From Halomonas sp. THAF5a (GTDB lineage: Bacteria; Pseudomonadota; Gammaproteobacteria; Pseudomonadales; Halomonadaceae), in assembly GCF_009363755.1 (NCBI RefSeq), contig NZ_CP045417.1, positions 930,001 through 994,000 of the forward strand: DNA of 64,000 nt, in the 5' to 3' direction. Shown piece by piece: positions 57,140 to 64,000 of this stretch (positions are counted from its first letter, which is position 1; each line of letters begins with the position of its first letter). The notes beneath the pieces were generated by a model. That model worked only from the letters and a program-made list of their open reading frames with translations, did no database searches and was not told the DNA's origin. A program made the position numbers and the translations under genes.

Positions 57140-58582
57140 ATGATGCGTCCCCGTTCCCTTCGCGGCACCGGCACGCGGCTCGCTCGCCGTGTGCTGCCGG
57201 CTCTGGTGGCCGCGGCCTGCGCCGCCCCGGTGCAGGCCGCGGACCTATTGACCATCGCCCGCGACGCCCTGCAGAACAACGCCGAGCTGGCCTCGGCCCG
57301 CGCCCAGACGAGCGGCGTCGAGGCGGGGCGGGACGTCCAGCAGGGCGACCTGCTGCCCCAGGTCGACGTCTCGGGCAACCTGACCCATAACCGCCAGTAC
57401 GAGACCCAGACCAGCGGCTTCCAGACCGCCGGCGACGACGACTACAACGGCGCCAGCCTGACCCTGGAGGCGACCCAGGCGCTCTTCGACGCCCGCAATG
57501 CGCGGGAGCTCGACCGGGCCGAGCGCGAGATCGACCAGCAGCTCTATCGGCTGGCCGCTACCGAGCAGCAGGTGCTGATCGATGTCTCCTCGGCCTACTT
57601 CGAGATCCTGCGCGCCTTCGAGGTGCTCGAGGCGCGGCGCGCCCAGGAGCGGGCCATCGGTCGCCAGCTCGAGCAGGCCCGGGAGCAGTTCGAGGTGGGG
57701 CTGATCGCCATCACCGAAGTGGAGGAGGCCCAGGCGGCCTTCGACCAGGCGCGGGCCGAGCGCATCACGGCGCAGAGCAACCTGCAGGTCAGCTTCGAGG
57801 CCCTGGAGCGGCTGACCGGGCAGCGCTACGCCAGCATCGATTCGCTGGGCGAGGAGATTCCCATCGTGCCGCCGACCCCGAGCGATCGCGACCAGTGGGT
57901 GGCGCTGGCCATGGAGAACAATCCCCAGGTGCTGGCCAGCCAGGCCGGGGTCGAGGTCTCGCGCAGCGACGTCGATATCGCCCGCGCGGATCGCCTGCCG
58001 ACGCTCAACGCCTTCGCCAGCTACAACTACGCCGACGATGACCGGGACGCCGTCGAGGGGCACACCTCGGCCAGCCAGGTGGGGCTCGGGGTCAACCTGC
58101 CGCTCTACACCGGCGGGCGCACCTCGGCCAGCATCCGCCAGAACACCTACCTGCTGGAGGCCAGCCAGTACGACTTCGAGGCCCAGCGCCGCGACACCGT
58201 CCAGCAGGTGCGCTCCTTCTATACCCAGGTCAGCAACGACGTGGCCACCGTGGAGGCGCGCGCCCAGGCGATCGTCTCCAACCAGAGCGCCCTGGATGCC
58301 ACGCGTGCCGGTTACGAGGTGGGCACCCGCAACATCGTCGACGTGCTCAACGCCGAGCAGAACCTCTATAACGCCGTCGCCGATCATGCCAGCGCCCGCT
58401 ACGACTACGTGATCGACCTGCTGACCCTGCGCCAGCAGTCGGGGACCCTGGACGTGCCGGCGGTCGAGGAGGTGAACGCCTGGCTCGACGGCGACAGCGT
58501 CTCCTTCACGCTGCCCGAGACGGCCGGGTCGCGGGATGCGGTCATGGAGATCGGGGCGCCGCCGCGTCTCGAGGGGGAGTGA
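57140..58582 (+). CDS. TolC-family outer-membrane efflux channel
   Basis: A 480-residue OEP-family protein. The signal peptide ends near APVQAADLL. Two long coiled-coil repeats follow, each with the outer-membrane-factor pattern; the motif VLIDVSSAYFEILRAFEVLE and, in the second repeat, RSFYTQVSNDVATVEARAQA mark equivalent helices. GYEVGTRNIVDVLNAEQNLY is the family's most conserved C-terminal stretch. The ATG at 57140 has GAGGA eight bases upstream. It is the first gene of a tolC-adaptor-pump unit, unlike the more common order with the channel gene last. Confidence 0.92.
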   Translation: MMRPRSLRGTGTRLARRVLPALVAAACAAPVQAADLLTIARDALQNNAELASARAQTSGVEAGRDVQQGDLLPQVDVSGNLTHNRQYETQTSGFQTAGDDDYNGASLTLEATQALFDARNARELDRAEREIDQQLYRLAATEQQVLIDVSSAYFEILRAFEVLEARRAQERAIGRQLEQAREQFEVGLIAITEVEEAQAAFDQARAERITAQSNLQVSFEALERLTGQRYASIDSLGEEIPIVPPTPSDRDQWVALAMENNPQVLASQAGVEVSRSDVDIARADRLPTLNAFASYNYADDDRDAVEGHTSASQVGLGVNLPLYTGGRTSASIRQNTYLLEASQYDFEAQRRDTVQQVRSFYTQVSNDVATVEARAQAIVSNQSALDATRAGYEVGTRNIVDVLNAEQNLYNAVADHASARYDYVIDLLTLRQQSGTLDVPAVEEVNAWLDGDSVSFTLPETAGSRDAVMEIGAPPRLEGE

Positions 58583-58595
58583 GCATCCTGCAAAA

Positions 58596-58625
58596 TTTAC
58601 AAACATTCATGGATGAATGTAAGAT
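58596..58625 (+). promoter_or_regulatory. promoter overlapped by a TetR-type operator, upstream of the RND adaptor gene
   Basis: TTTACA and TAAGAT are 18 bp apart. Overlaying them is the perfect 18-bp palindrome ACATTCATGGATGAATGT (58603-58620) flanked by TTACA and TGTAA. A repressor bound here would block the promoter. The sequence closely resembles the TtgR/MexR-region operators in front of Pseudomonas RND pumps. Confidence 0.65.
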
Positions 58626-58661
58626 TCATCCCTCCTCTGACGCGCCTATTGGAAAGCACCC

Positions 58662-59894
58662 ATGACAACCTTCATCAAACGAGGCCGCGGCGGCCTGGTG
58701 GCGCTGGCCGCGGGCCTCGTGCTCGCCGCCTGCGGCCAGCAAGAGTCTTCCGAGCAGCAGGCGTCCGCCCAGGGGGAGGCCCCCCCGACGCCCAAGCCGG
58801 TCATGGAGATGGCCCGCCAGGACCTGCCGCTCGAAAAGTCCTATCCCGCCAAGCTGCGCAGCGACGACGAGGTGACGCTGGTGGCCCGCGTCACCGGTTT
58901 CCTCGAGGAGCGCCACTTCGAGCCGGGCGAGATGGTGGAGCAGGGCGATAGCCTCTACTCCATCGAGCCGGACCTCTACGAGGCCGCCGTGGCCCAACGC
59001 GAGGCCGACCTGGAGAGCGCCCGCGCCGAGCTCGCCCGCGCCCAGCGCGACGCCACGCGCTTCCAGCAGCTGCTTAGCCAGAACTCGGTGAGCCGCCAGC
59101 AGGTCGACCAGGCCCAGGCCGAGCTGAACGTGGCCCGCGCCTCGGTCTCCCAGGCCGAGGCGGCGCTGGCCAGCGCCCGCATCGACCTCGGCTACGCCGA
59201 CGTGACCGCGCCGGTGTCCGGCATGATCGGCCTGAGCGAGGTCAACCTGGGCAACCTGGTCCAGCCCGGCACCTCCCTGGCGACCATCACCCCGCTGGAT
59301 CCCCTGGAGGTGCGCTTCCAGCTGCCCCAGGAGGACGCCTTCGCGCTGCGCCAGCAGCTGCGCGACCAGCCCATCGATGCGGTCGACGCCTGGCTGAACC
59401 TGCCCGGTGAGGGGGGCGAGCGCCTCGCGGGCCACCTGGACTTCCTCGGCTCGCGGGTCGACGAGGCCACCAGCACCGTCCAGGCCAACGCGACCTTCGC
59501 CAATCCCGATGCGCGGGTGCTGCCCGGCCAGTTCGTGCGCGTGCAGCTCGAGGGCATGAAGCGCTTCGAGGTGCTGGCGGTTCCCGAGCTCGCCCTGACC
59601 CAGGGGCTCATGGGACCGCAGGTCTACGTGCTCGACGAGGACGACAAGGCCCGGGCGCGCACCGTGCAGCTCGGCGAGATCGCCGGCCCCTGGCAGATCC
59701 TCACCAGCGGCGTCGAGCCCGGCGAGCGGGTGGTGGTGGGTGACCCCGCCGGCCTGCAGCCCGGCACGACGATCGCCCCGCAACCCTTCGAGGGCGTCGA
59801 GCAGATCGTCGAGAAGAACGCCGAGCAGGGCGCCGAGCAGGGCGCGTCGGCCCAGGGTGCCAAGCCCGAGGCCGAGGGAGACGCCGGGGCATGA
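58662..59894 (+). CDS. RND efflux periplasmic adaptor (AcrA/MexA-like lipoprotein)
   Basis: A 410-residue membrane fusion protein. The N-terminus is a lipoprotein signal with lipobox VLAACGQQ. The lipoyl domain contains RVTGFLEERHFEPGEMVEQG and the mirror half IDLGYADVTAPVSGMIGLSE, with a coiled-coil hairpin in between. LPGQFVRVQLEG marks the beta-barrel domain. It links the inner-membrane pump to the TolC-like channel. The last 30 residues are Ala/Glu/Gln-rich. It overlaps the pump gene by 4 bp. Confidence 0.94.
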   Translation: MTTFIKRGRGGLVALAAGLVLAACGQQESSEQQASAQGEAPPTPKPVMEMARQDLPLEKSYPAKLRSDDEVTLVARVTGFLEERHFEPGEMVEQGDSLYSIEPDLYEAAVAQREADLESARAELARAQRDATRFQQLLSQNSVSRQQVDQAQAELNVARASVSQAEAALASARIDLGYADVTAPVSGMIGLSEVNLGNLVQPGTSLATITPLDPLEVRFQLPQEDAFALRQQLRDQPIDAVDAWLNLPGEGGERLAGHLDFLGSRVDEATSTVQANATFANPDARVLPGQFVRVQLEGMKRFEVLAVPELALTQGLMGPQVYVLDEDDKARARTVQLGEIAGPWQILTSGVEPGERVVVGDPAGLQPGTTIAPQPFEGVEQIVEKNAEQGAEQGASAQGAKPEAEGDAGA

Positions 59895-62800
59895 ACTTCT
59901 CTAACTTCTTCATCAAGCGCCCGATCTTCGCGACGGTGCTGGCGATCATCCTCACGGTGGTCGGCCTGATGAGCATGCGGGTGCTGCCCATCGAGCAGTA
60001 CCCGAGCGTGGTGCCGCCCACGGTCTCGGTCAACGCCACCTTCCCGGGGGCCGACGCCGAGACCGTGGCCCAGACCGTGGCCGCGCCGCTCGCCGAGGCC
60101 GTCAATGGCGTCGAGGACATGCTCTACATGACCTCGACCAGCGCCGACAACGGCACGATGAGCCTGAACGTGTCGTTCGGCATCGGCTCCGATGGCGACA
60201 TCAACACCATCAACGTCAACAACCGGGTGCAGGGCGCGCTCTCGCAGCTGCCCGAGGCGGTGCAGGCCCAGGGCGTGACGGTGGAGCTGGAGTCCAGCTC
60301 GATCCTGATGGTGGTGTCGTTGCTCTCCCCCGAGGACGACTACAGCAAGATCTACATGCAGAACTACGCCTCCCTCAACATCCTCGACGAGCTGCGCCAG
60401 GTGCCCGGCGTCGGCGGTGCCGAGGTGCTGGGGGGCGGCGACTTTGCCATGCGGGTCTGGATGAATCCCGACAAGCTGGCGCAGTACGACCTGACGCCGT
60501 CCGAGGTGGCCAGCGCGATCCGCGCCCAGAACACCGAGGTGCCGGCCGGTAGCCTGGCGTCGACGCCCCAGGATGAGGCGCGGGCCTTCACCTACACCAT
60601 CACCGCCGGCGGCCGCCTGAGCGACGTCGACGACTTCCGCGATATCTTCCTGCGGACCAATCCGGACGGCTCGGCCCTGCGGCTGGACGACGTGGCCCGC
60701 ATCGAGCTGGGGGCCTCGTCCTACGGCGTCGATGCGCAGCTCAACGGCGGCACCATGGCGCCGATCATGATCACCCAGCAGCCCGGCGCCAATGCCCTCG
60801 AGACGGCCAACGCGGTCAAGGCGAAGATGGACGAGCTCTCCGGGCGCTTCCCGCCGGGGCTCGATTACGCCACGCCCTACGACACGACGCTGTTCATCGA
60901 CGCCTCCGTGGAGACCGTGCTTCACACCTTCATCGAGGCCTTCCTGATCGTCGGCGTGATCCTGTTCATCTTCCTGCAGAACTGGCGCTTCACGGTGATC
61001 GCCATGTCGGTGGTGCCGGTCTCGGTGCTGGCGACCTTCGCCGGCTTCTACGCCTTCGGCTTCTCGATCAACCTGCTGACGCTGTTCGCCCTGGTGCTCT
61101 CCATCGGGATCGTGGTCGACGATGCCATCCTGGTGGTGGAGAACGTCGAGCGCGTCCTCGGCGAGGACGAGGACACCACCGTCCTGCAGGCCACGATCCA
61201 GGCCATGCGCGAGGTCGGTGGCCCGGTCATCGCCACCTCGCTGATCATGGCGGCGGTGTTCGTGCCGGTGGCCTTCCTGGGCGGCTTCAGCGGGCAGATC
61301 TACCAGCAGTTCGCGCTGACCGTGGCCGTCTCGGTGGCCTTCTCGGCGCTGATGGCGCTGACCTTCACCCCGGCGCTGTCGGCGATCTTCATCAAGCACG
61401 ACCTGCACACCAGGGAAACGGCCTTCAGCCGCGCGGTGCGCACGCCGCTGCGCCTGTTCGATCGCTTCTTCGCCGGCACCACCGCCGTCTACATGTGGGT
61501 GGTGAAGAAGCTGGTACGGTTCTGGGGGCTGGCGCTGCTGCTGACCGCCCTGGTGGGCGCCGGCTCCTGGTGGCTCTATCAGAACACGCCCTCGACGCTG
61601 GTACCCGAGACCGACCAGGGCATCGTGATCACCGCCGTGCAGCTGCCGGACTCGGCCTCGCTGGAGCGGACCCGCACCTACATGAGCGAGCTCAGCGCGT
61701 CCATCCAGGAGATCCCGGGCGTGAAGTACGCCACCTCGGTGGCGGGCTACGACATGCTGACCAGCTCGGTGAACACCGCGCGCGGGGTGATCTTCGTCAC
61801 CATGGAGCCCTGGGAAGAGCGTGACATCACGGCCACCGACCTGATCGGCCAGATCATGGGCCTCGGTGCGAAGACGCCGGGCGGCTCGGCGATGGCCTTC
61901 AACATGCCGCCGATCATCGGCCTGTCGACCACCGGCGGCTTTACCGGCTACCTGCAGTCCTACGACGGCGCGACGCCCGAGGAGCTCTACCAGGCCTCGC
62001 TCAAGGTCATGCAGGCGGCCGGCCAGAACCCCGTGCTGAACCGGGTGTTTACCACCTTCAACGTCAACGTGCCGTCCTTCAGCGCCGAGATCGATCAGCA
62101 GAAGGCGCTGAGCTACGGCGTGTCGCTGGAGGCGCTGAACTCGACCCTGGGCAACACCTTCGGCAACGGTTTCGTGAACTACTTCAGCTACAAGGGCCGC
62201 AACTTCCAGGTCTACCTGCAGAACGAGGACGAGTATCGCGACACGCCGGACGACATCAACAATGTCTACGTGCGCGGCGGCGACGGCGAGCGGATTCCGC
62301 TGTCCGAGTTCGTGACCCTGGAGCGCCAGGTGGCGCCGGCGGTGGTGACACGCTTCGGCGTCTATCCCGGGGCCCAGTTCCAGGGCGGTCCCGCGCCGGG
62401 CTACAGCTCCGGCCAGGCGATCGATGCCATGGAGCAGATCGTCGACGAGGAGCTCGGCGACGGCTGGGGCATGGGCTGGACCGGCACCGCCTATCAGGAG
62501 AGCGAGGCGGGCAGCGCGGCGACCCTGGCCATCGTCTTCGGCCTGCTGATGGTGTTCTTGATCCTGGCCGCCCAGTACGAGAGCTGGTCGCTGCCGCTGG
62601 CGGTGCTCACGGCCACGCCCTTCGCCTTCCTGGGGGGCATCGGCGGCATTGCGCTGCGCTCGCTGGATACCAGCGTCTATGTGCAGATCGGCATGCTGGT
62701 GGTGGTCGGCCTGGCGGCCAAGAACGCCATCCTGATCGTCGAGTTCGCCGAGCTGCAGCGCCGCGAGATGGGCAAGACCATTCGCGAGGCGGCCATCACC

Positions 62801-63076
62801 GCCGCGGAGCTGCGTTTCCGCCCGATCGTGATGACCTCCCTGGCGTTCATCTTCGGCACCCTGCCGCTGGCCATGGCGACCGGGGCGAGCGATACCAGCA
62901 GCCAGCACATCGGTACCACGGTGGCGATGGGCATGGCCTCGGTGGCGATCCTCGGCAGCCTCTTCGTGCCGACCTTCTACGCCATGATCGCCGCGGTGTC
63001 GGCCCGGCTGCAGCGCAGGCCGCAGCGCGATGATGAGGCCTCCGAGTCGACGGCCGAGTCACGCGGCAACGCCTGA
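59891..63076 (+). CDS. RND multidrug efflux pump (HAE1 family, AcrB/MexB-like)
   Basis: A 1061-residue inner-membrane pump with 12 helices and two large periplasmic loops. The start MNFSNFFIKRPIFATVLAII is typical. The proton-relay Asp pair is in LVLSIGIVVDDAILVVENVE, and the later helix region GLAAKNAILIVEFAELQRRE and FRPIVMTSLAFIFGTLPLAM are standard. Members export lipophilic drugs, dyes and bile-salt-like compounds with proton influx. The last 25 residues are charged and variable. A strong terminator follows. Confidence 0.95.
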   Translation: MNFSNFFIKRPIFATVLAIILTVVGLMSMRVLPIEQYPSVVPPTVSVNATFPGADAETVAQTVAAPLAEAVNGVEDMLYMTSTSADNGTMSLNVSFGIGSDGDINTINVNNRVQGALSQLPEAVQAQGVTVELESSSILMVVSLLSPEDDYSKIYMQNYASLNILDELRQVPGVGGAEVLGGGDFAMRVWMNPDKLAQYDLTPSEVASAIRAQNTEVPAGSLASTPQDEARAFTYTITAGGRLSDVDDFRDIFLRTNPDGSALRLDDVARIELGASSYGVDAQLNGGTMAPIMITQQPGANALETANAVKAKMDELSGRFPPGLDYATPYDTTLFIDASVETVLHTFIEAFLIVGVILFIFLQNWRFTVIAMSVVPVSVLATFAGFYAFGFSINLLTLFALVLSIGIVVDDAILVVENVERVLGEDEDTTVLQATIQAMREVGGPVIATSLIMAAVFVPVAFLGGFSGQIYQQFALTVAVSVAFSALMALTFTPALSAIFIKHDLHTRETAFSRAVRTPLRLFDRFFAGTTAVYMWVVKKLVRFWGLALLLTALVGAGSWWLYQNTPSTLVPETDQGIVITAVQLPDSASLERTRTYMSELSASIQEIPGVKYATSVAGYDMLTSSVNTARGVIFVTMEPWEERDITATDLIGQIMGLGAKTPGGSAMAFNMPPIIGLSTTGGFTGYLQSYDGATPEELYQASLKVMQAAGQNPVLNRVFTTFNVNVPSFSAEIDQQKALSYGVSLEALNSTLGNTFGNGFVNYFSYKGRNFQVYLQNEDEYRDTPDDINNVYVRGGDGERIPLSEFVTLERQVAPAVVTRFGVYPGAQFQGGPAPGYSSGQAIDAMEQIVDEELGDGWGMGWTGTAYQESEAGSAATLAIVFGLLMVFLILAAQYESWSLPLAVLTATPFAFLGGIGGIALRSLDTSVYVQIGMLVVVGLAAKNAILIVEFAELQRREMGKTIREAAITAAELRFRPIVMTSLAFIFGTLPLAMATGASDTSSQHIGTTVAMGMASVAILGSLFVPTFYAMIAAVSARLQRRPQRDDEASESTAESRGNA

Positions 63077-63118
63077 CGCACCGTGGATGGGCGGGCCGCG
63101 CCGGCTCGCCCAGCAATC

Positions 63119-63159
63119 AGGGGCGCCCCCTTCCTTTTATGCTGGGGGCGCCCCTTTTT
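63119..63159 (+). terminator. intrinsic terminator of the RND operon
   Basis: A perfect 12-bp stem AGGGGCGCCCCC / GGGGGCGCCCCT with a 13-base loop, followed by TTTT. It lies 43 bp after the pump stop codon. Confidence 0.9.
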
Positions 63160-63385
63160 CATGCCGCAGGCACCGCTGATACATGCCGCCGGCGATCCGT
63201 CTCCAGGCCGGGACGATCGCGCGTCATGCCACCAACGAGCTGGGTTCGCGTCGAGGACGGGCGACGTGAGCCATCCGGATCGACGGGGCTCCCCTTGATC
63301 GGGATCAGGAAGGCGCCGTCGCGATGGTCTAGAGTGGGAGGGGAAGACTCATTCGTCGGCTAAGCGTTATCGGGAGGCACGCCAC
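63160..63385. other. intergenic region after the RND operon terminator
   Basis: Together with the terminator this makes a 309-bp gap. I see no RNA gene, repeat copy or clear promoter. The last bases hold the GGGAGG ribosome site of the next gene. Confidence 0.5.
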
Positions 63386-64000
63386 ATGGAGACCCTCATC
63401 GCGATCGTCCTCGACTTCCCCATGGTCCTCTTCACCGTCCTGCTGGCGCTGGTCGCCGGCTACTGGCTGCTGGTGGCGCTGCGCCTGGCGCCTGTCGAGC
63501 TGTTCGAGCACGACAGCCTGCGCAACGACACCCTGGCCAGCGCCCTGGTCTCGCTGGGCTTCATCGGCGTGCCGGTCTCGCTGTCGCTGACCCTGCTGAT
63601 CGTGCTGGCGGGCCTGTTCACGCTGGCCCTCGAGCTCGCGGTGCTTCGCTGGCTGCCGCTGGGATTCTTCCGAATCCCGCTGGGGATCCTGGTGATCTGG
63701 GGGGCCTTCGCTCTGGCGTCGCCGCTGGCCGCCTGGCTCTGCCATCGACTGCATCGGCGCCTTCACCGGCGGGGGGGCGGCGCGCCGGAGCCCCTGCCGC
63801 GCTGCCTGCTGGGGGAGGCGGTGCGTATCACCGCCGTCTCGGCCGAGGAGGTGACGGCCGTGCTGAGGGAGGCGCCCCGCCACGAGGTGAGCCTCGCCAT
63901 CAAGTCGGGGGATGCGCCTCGGGTCGGGGAGTATCGGGTGCTGGTGAAGTACCTGCCGCGGGACGGTCGCTACCGGGCCGTGCCCGAGAGCGACTACCTG
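63386..64000 (+). CDS. inner-membrane protein with C-terminal soluble domain (YqiJ-like?), 3' truncated by window edge
   Basis: 205 residues are visible and the frame stays open at the window end. The N-terminal half has three or four membrane helices (METLIAIVLDFPMVLFTVLL, LVSLGFIGVPVSLSLTLLIV, and LGILVIWGAFALASPLAAWL). After a basic linker (CHRLHRRLHRR) comes a soluble domain starting CLLGEAVRITAVSAEEVTAV. This arrangement recalls YqiJ/NfeD-related proteins that precede flotillin genes, but the match is by layout only. The ATG has GGGAGG nine bases upstream. Confidence 0.65.
   Translation, partial: METLIAIVLDFPMVLFTVLLALVAGYWLLVALRLAPVELFEHDSLRNDTLASALVSLGFIGVPVSLSLTLLIVLAGLFTLALELAVLRWLPLGFFRIPLGILVIWGAFALASPLAAWLCHRLHRRLHRRGGGAPEPLPRCLLGEAVRITAVSAEEVTAVLREAPRHEVSLAIKSGDAPRVGEYRVLVKYLPRDGRYRAVPESDYL

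Noticed and set aside
59624..62908. Minus-strand open frame of about 1090 codons opposite the RND pump
   Set aside because: Shadow of the pump gene; no family motif, and the plus-strand protein is unmistakable.

Overview
The window is a high-GC (roughly 70% by eye) gammaproteobacterial chromosome segment, most likely from Halomonas or a close relative in the Halomonadaceae. The pointers are an ectoine hydroxylase (ectD) away from any ectABC genes, a PomAB-type sodium flagellar stator, TPP-riboswitch-controlled thiC and tenA, a YhiI-RbbA-YhhJ cassette, and generally gammaproteobacterial protein families. No rRNA, tRNA or CRISPR array was recognised. The genus is inference; no marker gene was compared.

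Layout. 1-6.3 kb: truncated GMC oxidoreductase, YeiH-type permease, then ackA-pta (acetate/acetyl-CoA interconversion) on the minus strand. 6.5-12.8 kb: small outer-membrane barrel protein; thiC and tenA, each behind its own TPP riboswitch; lipid A acyltransferase with a small membrane protein; VOC protein and a methyltransferase in divergent orientation. 12.9-20 kb: MFS exporter, then a same-strand fatty-acid set (acyl-CoA dehydrogenase, acyl-CoA ligase, 3-hydroxyacyl-CoA dehydrogenase, enoyl-CoA hydratase). 20-26.3 kb: ectD, then a ribose operon rbsDACB-rbsR with a LacI-type operator but no ribokinase. 26.4-31.3 kb: EamA transporter, zinc alcohol dehydrogenase, a small unknown protein behind a long leader, a MOSC protein and a methyltransferase.

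31.3-34.3 kb is an AT-richer island (about 45% GC from sampled lines). It holds a 512-residue protein that joins a sigma-70 region-4-like HTH to a C-terminal HNH-like zinc motif, followed by a TIGR02391/Ymh-type gene interrupted by an in-frame amber codon. Each gene ends in a sequence resembling an integron attC site, so I read the island as a small decaying gene-cassette cluster without a visible integrase. This is the best candidate here for an undescribed system.

34.4-44.9 kb: unknown and YHS proteins, YtoQ, two hydrolase-type proteins, pomAB, and a minus-strand chain Nudix CoA hydrolase - 2OG oxygenase - PAS histidine kinase - FixJ-type regulator, with a second Nudix gene divergent, then a ydfG-like dehydrogenase. 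45.1-47.3 kb: NIF3-like, fasciclin and fructosamine-kinase genes. 47.3-63.1 kb is an envelope-transport block: YhiI-RbbA-YhhJ, an Mla-type lipid transporter (permease with STAS, ATPase, MCE protein, lipoprotein), an alpha/beta hydrolase, and a tripartite RND efflux system (TolC-like, adaptor, pump) with two matching TetR-type operators. A truncated inner-membrane protein closes the window.

The main non-coding discovery is an 81-bp repeat in three intergenic copies (17995-18075 minus, 19042-19122 plus, 45033-45113 plus). They align without gaps and preserve a hairpin through compensatory changes. Start sites were chosen by Shine-Dalgarno spacing and family start positions. Alignments and GC figures were made by eye.
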